This document shows positions 1-13,392 of a DNA stretch of 64,000 nt, piece by piece. The notes under the pieces were generated by a model. The model searched no databases. It saw only the letters and a program-made list of their open reading frames with translations, and had not been told where the DNA came from. How positions within the stretch are numbered: position 1 is the stretch's first letter; every line of letters begins with the position of its first letter. Origin of the DNA: Siphonodentalium dalli (lineage: Eukaryota > Mollusca > Scaphopoda > Gadilida > Siphonodentaliidae). The translations under genes were made by a program, and so were the position numbers. The stretch is taken from NCBI GenBank assembly GCA_032622095.1, contig CP136066.1, forward strand, positions 6,597,784 to 6,661,783, in the 5' to 3' direction.

Positions 1-3000
1 CTGAGACCATTCTGGTAATAGGACAATAAGAAACGACTGGGGCCATTCTGGACATAGGACAATAAGAAACGACTGGGACCATTCTGGATATAGGACAATA
101 AGAAACTACTGAGACCATTCTGGTAATAGGACAATAAGAAACTACTGAGACCATTCTGGTAATAGGACAATAAGAAACTACTGAGACCATTCTGGACATA
201 GGACAATAAGAAACGACTGGGACCATTCTGGATATAGGACAATAAGAAACTACTGAGACCATTCTGGTAATAGGACAATAAGAAACGACTGAGACCATTC
301 TGGTAATAGGACAATAAGAAACGACTGAGACCATTCTGGTAATAGGACAATAAGAAACTACTGGGACCATTCTGGTAATAGGACAATAAGAAACGACTGA
401 GACCATTCTGGTAATAGGACAATAAGAAACGACTGGGGCCATTCTGGACATAGGACAATAAGAAACTACTGGGAACATTCTGGTAATAGGACAATAAGAA
501 ACGACTGGGGCCATTCTGGACATAGGACAATAAGAAACTACTGAGACCATTCTGGTAATAGGACAATAAGAAACGACTGAGACCATTCTGGTAATAGGAC
601 AATAAGAAACGACTGAGACCATTCTGGTAATAGGACAATAAGAAACTACTGGGACCATTCTGGTAATAGGACAATAAGAAACGACTGGGACCATTCTGGA
701 CATAGGACAATAAGAAACTACTGAGACCATTCTGGTAATAGGACAATAAGAAACGACTGAGACCATTCTGGTAATAGGACAATAAGAAACGACTGGGGCC
801 ATTCTGGACATAGGACAATAAGAAACGACTGAGACCATTCTGGTAATAGGACAATAAGAAACGACTGGGGCCATTCTGGTAATAGGACAATAAGAAACTA
901 CTGAGACCATTCTGGACATAGGACAATAAGAAACTACTGAGACCATTCTGGTAATAGGACAATAAGAAACGACTGAGACCATTCTGGTAATAGGACAATA
1001 AGAAACGACTGGGACCATTCTGGACATAGGACAATAAGAAACGACTGGGGCCATTCTGGACATAGAACAATAAGAAACTACTGAGACCATTCTGGACATA
1101 GGACAATAAGAAACTACTGAGACCATTCTGGACATAGGACAATAAGAAACTACTGAGACCATTCTGGACATAGGACAATAAGAAACGACTGAGACCATTC
1201 TGGTAATAGGACAATAAGAAACTACTGAGACCATTCTGGACATAGGACAATAAGAAACTACTGAGACCATTCTGGTAATAGGACAATAAGAAACGACTGA
1301 GACCATTCTGGACATAGGACAATAAGAAACTACTGAGACCATTCTGGTAATAGGACAATAAGAAACTACTGGGAACATTCTGGTAATAGGACAATAAGAA
1401 ACTACTGAGACCATTCTGGACATAGGACAATAAGAAACGACTGAGATCATTCTGGTAATAGGACAATAAGAAACGACTGGGACCATTCTGGTAATAGGAC
1501 AATAAGAAACGACTGGGACCATTCTGGTAATAGGACAATAAGAAACGACTGAGACCATTCTGGTAATAGGACAATAAGAAACTACTGGGACCATTCTGGT
1601 AATAGGACAATAAGAAACGACTGGGACCATTCTGGATATAGGACAATAAGAAACTACTGAGACCATTCTGGTAATAGGACAATAAGAAACTACTGAGACC
1701 ATTCTGGACATAGGACAATAAGAAACGACTGAGACCATTCTGGACATAGGACAATAAGAAACGACTGAGACCATTCTGGACATAGGACAATAAGAAACGA
1801 CTGGGACCATTCTGGTAATAGGACAATAAGAAACGACTGAGATCATTCTGGTAATAGGACAATAAGAAACTACTGAGATCATTCTGGTAATAGGACAATA
1901 AGAAACGACTGAGACCATTCTGGTAATAGGACAATAAGAAACGACTGAGACCATTCTGGTAATAGGACAATAAGAAACGACTGGGACCATTCTGGTAATA
2001 GGACAATAAGAAACGACTGGGACCATTCTGGTAATAGGACAATAAGAAACGACTGAGACCATTCTGGATATAGGACAATAAGAAACGACTGGGACCATTC
2101 TGGTAATAGGACAATAAGAAACTACTGAGATCATTCTGGTAATAGGACAATAAGAAACGACTGAGACCATTCTGGTAATAGGACAATAAGAAACGACTGG
2201 GACCATTCTGGTAATAGGACAATAAGAAACGACTGGGACCATTCTGGTAATAGGACAATAAGAAACGACTGGGACCATTCTGGTAATAGGACAATAAGAA
2301 ACTACTGGGACCATTCTGGTAATAGGACAATAAGAAACGACTGGGACCATTCTGGTAATAGGACAATAAGAAACGACTGGGACCATTCTGGTAATAGGAC
2401 AATAAGAAACTACTGAGACCATTCTGGTAATAGGACAATAAGAAACGACTGAGATCATTCTGGATATAGGACAATAAGAAACTACTGAGACCATTCTGGT
2501 AATAGGACAATAAGAAACGACTGGGATCATTCTGGTAATAGGACAATAAGAAACTACTGAGACCATTCTGGACATAGGACAATAAGAAACTACTGAGACC
2601 ATTCTGGTAATAGGACAATAAGAAACTACTGAGACCATTCTGGTAATAGGACAATAAGAAACGACTGGGACCATTCTGGACATAGGACAATAAGAAACTA
2701 CTGGGACCATTCTGGTAATAGGACAATAAGAAACGACTGGGACCATTCTGGTAATAGGACAATAAGAAACGACTGAGGCCATTCTGGACATAGGACAATA
2801 AGAAACGACTGGGACCATTCTGGACATAGGACAATAAGAAACGACTGAGACCATTCTGGACATAGGACAATAAGAAACGACTGAGACCATTCTGGTAATA
2901 GGACAATAAGAAACGACTGAGGCCATTCTGGTAATAGGACAATAAGAAACGACTGAGGCCATTCTGGTAATAGGACAATAAGAAACGACTGAGACCATTC

Positions 3001-3636
3001 TGGACATAGGACAATAAGAAACGACTGAGACCATTCTGGACATAGGACAATAAGAAACGACTGAGACCATTCTGGTAATAGGACAATAAGAAACGACTGA
3101 GACCATTCTGGTAATAGGACAATAAGAAACGACTGAGACCATTCTGGATATAGGACAATAAGAAACGACTGGGACCATTCTGTACATAGGACAATAAGAA
3201 ACGACTGAGACCATTCTGGACATAGGACAATAAGAAACGACTGGGGCCATTCTGGTAATAGGACAATAAGAAACGACTGAGATCATTCTGGTAATAGGAC
3301 AATAAGAAACGACTGAGACCATTCTGGTAATAGGACAATAAGAAACGACTGAGACCATTCTGGATATAGGACAATAAGAAACGACTGAGACCATTCTGGT
3401 AATAGGACAATAAGAAACGACTGAGACCATTCTGGTAATAGGACAATAAGAAACGACTGAGATCATTCTGGACATAGGACAATAAGAAACTACTGGGAAC
3501 ATTCTGGACATAGGACAATAAGAAACGACTGGGACCATTCTGGACATAGGACAATAAGAAACGACTGGGACCATTCTGGTAATAGGACAATAAGAAACTA
3601 CTGGGGCCATTCTGGTAATAGGACAATAAGAAACTA
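1..3636 (+). repeat. Mixed satellite stretch without a private marker
   Basis: These 101 monomers mix A4 and G4, mostly TAA-type with many ACA-type and some ATA-type at 16-18, and both G35 and T35. GGCC copies (G6) and GATC copies (T7) are interspersed. A few GGGAAC copies (A7) occur, for example at 469 and 1369, and a single G15T copy at 3169. I see no rare variant that defines a block and no long exact duplication. No gene or unique DNA is present. Confidence 0.9.
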
Positions 3637-6012
3637 CTGATACCATTCTGGTAATAGGACAATAAGAAACGACTGGGACCATTCTGGTAATAGGACAATA
3701 AGAAACTACTGATACCATTCTGGTAATAGGACAATAAGAAACGACTGGGACCATTCTGGTAATAGGACAATAAGAAACGACTGAGATCATTCTGGACATA
3801 GGACAATAAGAAACTACTGGGACCATTCTGGTAATAGGACAATAAGAAACTACTGAGACCATTCTGGTAATAGGACAATAAGAAACGACTGGGACCATTC
3901 TGGTAATAGGACAATAAGAAACTACTGAGATCATTCTGGACATAGGACAATAAGAAACTACTGAGATCATTCTGGTAATAGGACAATAAGAAACTACTGG
4001 GAACATTCTGGTAATAGGACAATAAGAAACGACTGGGACCATTCTGGTAATAGGACAATAAGAAACGACTGAGATCATTCTGGTAATAGGACAATAAGAA
4101 ACTACTGAGACCATTCTGGTAATAGGACAATAAGAAACGACTGATACCATTCTGGTAATAGGACAATAAGAAACGACTGAGATCATTCTGGATATAGGAC
4201 AATAAGAAACGACTGGGGCCATTCTGGTAATAGGACAATAAGAAACGACTGAGATCATTCTGGTAATAGGACAATAAGAAACGACTGAGACCATTCTGGT
4301 AATAGGACAATAAGAAACGACTGATACCATTCTGGTAATAGGACAATAAGAAACGACTGAGATCATTCTGGATATAGGACAATAAGAAACTACTGAGATC
4401 ATTCTGGACATAGGACAATAAGAAACTACTGAGATCATTCTGGTAATAGGACAATAAGAAACTACTGGGAACATTCTGGTAATAGGACAATAAGAAACGA
4501 CTGGGACCATTCTGGTAATAGGACAATAAGAAACGACTGAGATCATTCTGGTAATAGGACAATAAGAAACTACTGAGACCATTCTGGTAATAGGACAATA
4601 AGAAACGACTGATACCATTCTGGTAATAGGACAATAAGAAACGACTGAGATCATTCTGGATATAGGACAATAAGAAACGACTGGGGCCATTCTGGTAATA
4701 GGACAATAAGAAACGACTGAGATCATTCTGGTAATAGGACAATAAGAAACGACTGAGACCATTCTGGTAATAGGACAATAAGAAACGACTGAGACCATTC
4801 TGGTAATAGGACAATAAGAAACGACTGATACCATTCTGGTAATAGGACAATAAGAAACGACTGAGATCATTCTGGATATAGGACAATAAGAAACTACTGA
4901 GACCATTCTGGTAATAGGACAATAAGAAACGACTGGGACCATTCTGGTAATAGGACAATAAGAAACGACTGATACCATTCTGGATATAGGACAATAAGAA
5001 ACTACTGAGATCATTCTGGACATAGGACAATAAGAAACTACTGAGATCATTCTGGTAATAGGACAATAAGAAACTACTGGGGCCATTCTGGTAATAGGAC
5101 AATAAGAAACGACTGAGATCATTCTGGTAATAGGACAATAAGAAACGACTGAGATCATTCTGGTAATAGGACAATAAGAAACGACTGAGATCATTCTGGA
5201 TATAGGACAATAAGAAACGACTGAGACCATTCTGGTAATAGGACAATAAGAAACGACTGATACCATTCTGGTAATAGGACAATAAGAAACGACTGAGATC
5301 ATTCTGGATATAGGACAATAAGAAACGACTGGGGCCATTCTGGTAATAGGACAATAAGAAACGACTGAGACCATTCTGGACATAGGACAATAAGAAACGA
5401 CTGAGATCATTCTGGATATAGGACAATAAGAAACGACTGAGACCATTCTGGTAATAGGACAATAAGAAACGACTGATACCATTCTGGTAATAGGACAATA
5501 AGAAACGACTGAGATCATTCTGGATATAGGACAATAAGAAACGACTGGGGCCATTCTGGTAATAGGACAATAAGAAACGACTGAGACCATTCTGGATATA
5601 GGACAATAAGAAACGACTGAGACCATTCTGGTAATAGGACAATAAGAAACGACTGATACCATTCTGGTAATAGGACAATAAGAAACGACTGAGACCATTC
5701 TGGTAATAGGACAATAAGAAACGACTGAGATCATTCTGGATATAGGACAATAAGAAACGACTGGGACCATTCTGGATATAGGACAATAAGAAACGACTGG
5801 GACCATTCTGGTAATAGGACAATAAGAAACTACTGGGGCCATTCTGGTAATAGGACAATAAGAAACGACTGAGATCATTCTGGATATAGGACAATAAGAA
5901 ACGACTGGGACCATTCTGGTAATAGGACAATAAGAAACTACTGAGATCATTCTGGTAATAGGACAATAAGAAACTACTGATACCATTCTGGTAATAGGAC
6001 AATAAGAAACGA
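3637..6012 (+). repeat. T5 (CTGATACC) satellite neighbourhood
   Basis: A T at monomer position 5 on an A4 background (CTGATACC) occurs in 11 monomers, starting at 3637, 3709, 4141, 4321, 4609, 4825, 4969, 5257, 5473, 5653 and 5977. I saw it nowhere else in the window. It is often followed by a GATC monomer with ATA at 16-18 and then by a GGCC monomer. That cassette recurs at spacings of 5, 6 and 8 monomers. A private marker confined to 2.4 kb implies spread from one founder by local exchange. Confidence 0.93.
3925..4896 (+). repeat. 13-monomer higher-order repeat, two copies, second with one extra monomer
   Basis: Copy one is 3925-4392 (468 bp, 13 monomers) and copy two is 4393-4896 (14 monomers). 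Monomer states match one for one over the first 11 (3925-4320 against 4393-4788). Copy two then has an additional GACC/TAA/G35 monomer at 4789-4824, identical to the one before it. After that the remaining two monomers match. The event looks like a whole-unit duplication followed by, or combined with, a one-monomer slip. A fragment of the same series (its first four monomers) reappears at 6265-6408, and the first two monomers reappear at 5005. Confidence 0.92.
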
Positions 6013-6612
6013 CTGAGATCATTCTGGTAATAGGACAATAAGAAACGACTGAGACCATTCTGGTAATAGGACAATAAGAAACGACTGGGACCATTCTGGT
6101 AATAGGACAATAAGAAACTACTGAGATCATTCTGGTAATAGGACAATAAGAAACGACTGAGATCATTCTGGTAATAGGACAATAAGAAACGACTGAGACC
6201 ATTCTGGTAATAGGACAATAAGAAACGACTGGGACCATTCTGGTAATAGGACAATAAGAAACTACTGAGATCATTCTGGACATAGGACAATAAGAAACTA
6301 CTGAGATCATTCTGGTAATAGGACAATAAGAAACTACTGGGAACATTCTGGTAATAGGACAATAAGAAACGACTGGGACCATTCTGGTAATAGGACAATA
6401 AGAAACGACTGAGACCATTCTGGATATAGGACAATAAGAAACGACTGGGACCATTCTGGACATAGGACAATAAGAAACGACTGGGGCCATTCTGGTAATA
6501 GGACAATAAGAAACGACTGGGACCATTCTGGACATAGGACAATAAGAAACTACTGGGACCATTCTGGTAATAGGACAATAAGAAACTACTGAGACCATTC
6601 TGGACATAGAAC

Positions 6613-7400
6613 AATAAGAAACGACTGGGACCATTCTGGACATAGAACAATAAGAAACGACTGAGACCATTCTGGTAATAGGACAATAAGAAACTACTGA
6701 GACCATTCTGGACATAGGACAATAAGAAACAACTGAGACCATTCTGGTAATAGGACAATAAGAAACAACTGAGACCATTCTGGTAATAGGACAATAAGAA
6801 ACGACTGGGACCATTCTGGTAATAGGACAATAAGAAACGACTGAGACCATTCTGGACATAGGACAATAAGAAACTACTGAGACCATTCTGGTAATAGGAC
6901 AATAAGAAACGACTGGGACCATTCTGGTAATAGAACAATAAGAAACGACTGAGACCATTCTGGTAATAGGACAATAAGAAACTACTGAGACCATTCTGGA
7001 CATAGGACAATAAGAAACAACTGAGACCATTCTGGTAATAGGACAATAAGAAACTACTGAGACCATTCTGGACATAGAACAATAAGAAACGACTGAGACC
7101 ATTCTGGTAATAGGACAATAAGAAACTACTGAGACCATTCTGGTAATAGGACAATAAGAAACTACTGAGACCATTCTGGACATAGAACAATAAGAAACGA
7201 CTGGGATCATTCTGGTAATAGGACAATAAGAAACAACTGAGACCATTCTGGACATAGAACAATAAGAAACGACTGAGACCATTCTGGATATAGGACAATA
7301 AGAAACGACTGGGACCATTCTGGTAATAGGACAATAAGAAACAACTGAGACCATTCTGGACATAGAACAATAAGAAACGACTGGGACCATTCTGGACATA
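6613..7400 (+). repeat. A35/A22 variant cluster
   Basis: Five monomers carry the rare A at position 35 (at 6731, 6767, 7019, 7235 and 7343). Many neighbours have A at position 22 (TAGAACAAT instead of TAGGACAAT), mostly on ACA-type monomers. A35 is otherwise rare: I noted it near 8531, 32111, 32291, 59939 and 60191. A35 converts the single CpG of the monomer (C34-G35) to CA, the product expected from deamination on the opposite strand. The clustering suggests spread of one event rather than repeated mutation. Confidence 0.85.
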
Positions 7401-9112
7401 GAACAATAAGAAACGACTGAGACCATTCTGGTAATAGGACAATAAGAAACTACTGAGATCATTCTGGTAATAGGACAATAAGAAACTACTGAGACCATTC
7501 TGGTAATAGGACAATAAGAAACGACTGGGGCCATTCTGGACATAGAACAATAAGAAACGACTGGGACCATTCTGGATATAGGACAATAAGAAACTACTGA
7601 GGCCATTCTGGTAATAGGACAATAAGAAACGACTGGGACCATTCTGGTAATAGGACAATAAGAAACGACTGGGACCATTCTGGACATAGGACAATAAGAA
7701 ACGACTGGGACCATTCTGGATATAGGACAATAAGAAACGACTGAGACCATTCTGGATATATAACAATAAGAAACGACTGAGACCATTCTGGTAATAGGAC
7801 AATAAGAAACGACTGGGACCATTCTGGTAATAGGACAATAAGAAACGACTGGGACCATTCTGGTAATAGGACAATAAGAAACGACTGAGACCATTCTGGT
7901 AATAGGACAATAAGAAACGACTGGGACCATTCTGGTAATAGGACAATAAGAAACGACTGGGACCATTCTGGTAATAGGACAATAAGAAACGACTGGGACC
8001 ATTCTGGTAATAGGACAATAAGAAACGACTGGGACCATTCTGGACATAGGACAATAAGAAACGACTGAGACCATTCTGGTAATAGGACAATAAGAAACGA
8101 CTGAGACCATTCTGGTAATAGGACAATAAGAAACTACTGAGACCATTCTGGTAATAGGACAATAAGAAACGACTGAGACCATTCTGGTAATAGGACAATA
8201 AGAAACGACTGAGACCATTCTGGTAATAGGACAATAAGAAACGACTGGGACCATTCTGGTAATAGGACAATAAGAAACTACTGAGACCATTCTGGTAATA
8301 GGACAATAAGAAACGACTGGGACCATTCTGGTAATAGGACAATAAGAAACTACTGGGACCATTCTGGTAATAGGACAATAAGAAACGACTGAGACCATTC
8401 TGGACATAGGACAATAAGAAACGACTGAGACCATTCTGGTAATAGGACAATAAGAAACTACTGAGACCATTCTGGTAATAGGACAATAAGAAACGACTGG
8501 GACCATTCTGGTAATAGGACAATAAGAAACAACTGGGACCATTCTGGTAATAGGACAATAAGAAACGACTGGGACCATTCTGGATATAGGACAATAAGAA
8601 ACGACTGAGACCATTCTGGACATAGGACAATAAGAAACGACTGGGACCATTCTGGACATAGGACAATAAGAAACGACTGGGACCATTCTGGACATAGGAC
8701 AATAAGAAACGACTGGGACCATTCTGGTAATAGGACAATAAGAAACGACTGGGACCATTCTGGTAATAGGACAATAAGAAACTACTGAGACCATTCTGGT
8801 AATAGGACAATAAGAAACTACTGAGATCATTCTGGTAATAGGACAATAAGAAACGACTGAGACCATTCTGGTAATAGAACAATAAGAAACGACTGAGACC
8901 ATTCTGGTAATAGAACAATAAGAAACGACTGGGGCCATTCTGGACATAGGACAATAAGAAACGACTGGGACCATTCTGGATATAGGACAATAAGAAACGA
9001 CTGAGACCATTCTGGTAATAGGACAATAAGAAACGACTGAGACCATTCTGGACATAGGACAATAAGAAACGACTGGGACCATTCTGGATATAGGACAATA
9101 AGAAACGACTGA

Positions 9113-9843
9113 GACCATTCTGGTAATAGGACAATAAGAAACTACTGGGACCATTCTGGATATAGGACAATAAGAAACGACTGAGACCATTCTGGACATA
9201 GGACAATAAGAAACGACTGAGACCATTCTGGTAATAGGACAATAAGAAACTACTGGGACCATTCTGGATATAGGACAATAAGAAACGACTGAGACCATTC
9301 TGGACATAGGACAATAAGAAACGACTGAGACCATTCTGGACATAGGACAATAAGAAACGACTGGGACCATTCTGGACATAGGACAATAAGAAACGACTGA
9401 GACCATTCTGGACATAGGACAATAAGAAACGACTGGGACCATTCTGGATATAGGACAATAAGAAACGACTGAGACCATTCTGGACATAGGACAATAAGAA
9501 ACGACTGAGACCATTCTGGACATAGGACAATAAGAAACTACTGAGACCATTCTGGACATAGGACAATAAGAAACGACTGGGACCATTCTGGTAATAGGAC
9601 AATAAGAAACGACTGAGACCATTCTGGTAATAGGACAATAAGAAACGACTGGGACCATTCTGGTAATAGGACAATAAGAAACTACTGGGACCATTCTGGA
9701 TATAGGACAATAAGAAACGACTGAGACCATTCTGGACATAGGACAATAAGAAACGACTGAGACCATTCTGGTAATAGGACAATAAGAAACTACTGGGACC
9801 ATTCTGGATATAGGACAATAAGAAACGACTGAGACCATTCTGG
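9113..9843 (+). repeat. 540-bp-offset duplication (15 monomers), 191-bp identical arms
   Basis: Bases 9113-9303 equal 9653-9843, an offset of exactly 15 monomers. The arms are bounded by an A/G difference at position 4 (9112 against 9652) and an A/T difference at position 16 (9304 against 9844). Each arm holds an alternating run of ATA-, ACA- and TAA-type monomers with two T35 sites. The bases between the arms do not match at this offset, so this is either an older duplication partly overwritten or two short conversion tracts. Confidence 0.85.
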
Positions 9844-12456
9844 TAATAGGACAATAAGAAACGACTGGGACCATTCTGGACATAGGACAATAAGAAACTA
9901 CTGGGACCATTCTGGTAATAGGACAATAAGAAACTACTGGGACCATTCTGGACATAGGACAATAAGAAACGACTGAGACCATTCTGGACATAGGACAATA
10001 AGAAACTACTGGGACCATTCTGGATATAGAACAATAAGAAACGACTGGGGCCATTCTGGACATAGGACAATAAGAAACGACTGGGACCATTCTGGACATA
10101 GGACAATAAGAAACGACTGGGACCATTCTGGACATAGGACAATAAGAAACGACTGGGACCATTCTGGACATAGGACAATAAGAAACGACTGGGACCATTC
10201 TGGACATAGAACAATAAGAAACGACTGGGACCATTCTGGATATAGGACAATAAGAAACGACTGGGACCATTCTGGACATAGAACAATAAGAAACGACTGG
10301 GACCATTCTGGACATAGGACAATAAGAAACGACTGGGACCATTCTGGACATAGAACAATAAGAAACGACTGGGACCATTCTGGATATAGGACAATAAGAA
10401 ACGACTGAGACCATTCTGGACATAGGACAATAAGAAACGACTGGGACCATTCTGGATATAGGACAATAAGAAACGACTGGGACCATTCTGGTAATAGGAC
10501 AATAAGAAACGACTGGGACCATTCTGGACATAGGACAATAAGAAACGACTGAGACCATTCTGGTAATAGGACAATAAGAAACGACTGAGACCATTCTGGT
10601 AATAGGACAATAAGAAACGACTGAGACCATTCTGGTAATAGGACAATAAGAAACGACTGGGACCATTCTGGACATAGGACAATAAGAAACGACTGGGACC
10701 ATTCTGGTAATAGGACAATAAGAAACGACTGAGACCATTCTGGATATAGGACAATAAGAAACTACTGAGACCATTCTGGTAATAGGACAATAAGAAACGA
10801 CTGAGACCATTCTGGTAATAGGACAATAAGAAACGACTGAGACCATTCTGGACATAGGACAATAAGAAACGACTGGGACCATTCTGGACATAGGACAATA
10901 AGAAACTACTGGGACCATTCTGGTAATAGGACAATAAGAAACGACTGAGACCATTCTGGTAATAGGACAATAAGAAACGACTGAGACCATTCTGGTAATA
11001 GGACAATAAGAAACGACTGAGACCATTCTGGTAATAGGACAATAAGAAACGACTGAGACCATTCTGGTAATAGGACAATAAGAAACTACTGAGACCATTC
11101 TGGATATATAACAATAAGAAACTACTGAGACCATTCTGGACATAGGACAATAAGAAACGACTGAGACCATTCTGGTAATAGGACAATAAGAAACGACTGA
11201 GACCATTCTGGTAATAGGACAATAAGAAACGACTGAGACCATTCTGGACATAGGACAATAAGAAACGACTGAGACCATTCTGGATATAGGACAATAAGAA
11301 ACTACTGAGACCATTCTGGTAATAGGACAATAAGAAACGACTGGGGCCATTCTGGACATAGGACAATAAGAAACGACTGAGACCATTCTGGATATAGGAC
11401 AATAAGAAACTACTGAGACCATTCTGGTAATAGGACAATAAGAAACGACTGGGACCATTCTGGTAATAGGACAATAAGAAACGACTGGGGCCATTCTGGA
11501 CATAGGACAATAAGAAACGACTGAGACCATTCTGGTAATAGGACAATAAGAAACGACTGAGACCATTCTGGTAATAGGACAATAAGAAACGACTGAGACC
11601 ATTCTGGACATAGGACAATAAGAAACTACTGAGGCCATTCTGGACATAGAACAATAAGAAACTACTGGGACCATTCTGGTAATAGGACAATAAGAAACGA
11701 CTGAGACCATTCTGGATATAGGACAATAAGAAACGACTGAGACCATTCTGGATATAGGACAATAAGAAACTACTGGGACCATTCTGGTAATAGGACAATA
11801 AGAAACTACTGAGACCATTCTGGTAATAGGACAATAAGAAACTACTGAGGCCATTCTGGTAATAGGACAATAAGAAACTACTGAGGCCATTCTGGTAATA
11901 GGACAATAAGAAACGACTGAGACCATTCTGGTAATAGGACAATAAGAAACGACTGAGACCATTCTGGACATAGGACAATAAGAAACTACTGGGAACATTC
12001 TGGACATAGAACAATAAGAAACGACTGGGACCATTCTGGTAATAGGACAATAAGAAACTACTGAGACCATTCTGGATATAGGACAATAAGAAACTACTGA
12101 GACCATTCTGGTAATAGGACAATAAGAAACTACTGAGACCATTCTGGTAATAGGACAATAAGAAACGACTGAGGCCATTCTGGTAATAGGACAATAAGAA
12201 ACTACTGGGGCCATTCTGGTAATAGGACAATAAGAAACTACTGGGACCATTCTGGATATAGGACAATAAGAAACGACTGAGACCATTCTGGATATAGGAC
12301 AATAAGAAACTACTGGGGCCATTCTGGTAATAGGACAATAAGAAACGACTGAGGCCATTCTGGTAATAGGACAATAAGAAACGACTGGGACCATTCTGGA
12401 CATAGGACAATAAGAAACTACTGGGGCCATTCTGGTAATAGGACAATAAGAAACTA

Positions 12457-13392
12457 CAGAGACCATTCTGGTAATAGGACAATAAGAAACGACTGAGACC
12501 ATTCTGGATATAGGACAATAAGAAACGACTGAGACCATTCTGGTAATAGGACAATAAGAAACGACTGGGACCATTCTGGTAATAGGACAATAAGAAACTA
12601 CTGGGAACATTCTGGTAATAGGACAATAAGAAACTACAGAGACCATTCTGGTAATAGGACAATAAGAAACGACTGAGACCATTCTGGTAATAGGACAATA
12701 AGAAACTACTGAGACCATTCTGGACATAGGACAATAAGAAACTACAGAGACCATTCTGGTAATAGGACAATAAGAAACTACTGAGACCATTCTGGACATA
12801 GGACAATAAGAAACTACTGAGACCATTCTGGTAATAGGACAATAAGAAACGACTGAGACCATTCTGGTAATAGGACAATAAGAAACGACTGAGACCATTC
12901 TGGACATAGGACAATAAGAAACTACAGAGACCATTCTGGTAATAGGACAATAAGAAACGACTGAGACCATTCTGGTAATAGGACAATAAGAAACTACTGA
13001 GACCATTCTGGACATAGGACAATAAGAAACTACAGAGACCATTCTGGTAATAGGACAATAAGAAACTACTGAGACCATTCTGGACATAGGACAATAAGAA
13101 ACTACTGAGACCATTCTGGTAATAGGACAATAAGAAACGACTGAGACCATTCTGGTAATAGGACAATAAGAAACTACTGAGACCATTCTGGACATAGGAC
13201 AATAAGAAACGACTGAGACCATTCTGGACATAGGACAATAAGAAACTACTGAGACCATTCTGGACATAGGACAATAAGAAACGACTGAGACCATTCTGGT
13301 AATAGGACAATAAGAAACTACTGAGACCATTCTGGACATAGGACAATAAGAAACTACAGAGACCATTCTGGTAATAGGACAATAAGAAACGA
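12457..13392 (+). repeat. CAG (A2) satellite neighbourhood with 8-monomer higher-order repeat
   Basis: Six monomers have A at position 2 (CAGAGACC instead of CTGAGACC), at 12457, 12637, 12745, 12925, 13033 and 13357, and I saw none elsewhere. Spacings are 5, 3, 5, 3 and 9 monomers. The central part is an 8-monomer (288 bp) repeat: 12618-12886 is identical to 12906-13174, ending at a G/T difference at position 35 (12887 against 13175). All six A2 monomers are TAA-type and follow a monomer ending in T35. The region looks like repeated exchange from a single mutated founder. Confidence 0.93.

Larger units (their letters stand above)
6013..12456 (+). repeat. Satellite stretch with local sub-blocks, otherwise mixed
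   Basis: This part holds the A35/A22 cluster at 6613-7400 and a 15-monomer-offset duplication at 9113-9843, annotated separately. From about 7.6 to 10.9 kb, G35 and G4 predominate, and ACA- and ATA-types alternate with TAA-type. From about 11.3 to 12.4 kb, copies with G6 (AGGCC, GGGCC) become frequent. Isolated TATAAC copies (T21, A22) occur at 7741 and near 11.1 kb. No gene or unique sequence is seen. Confidence 0.88.
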
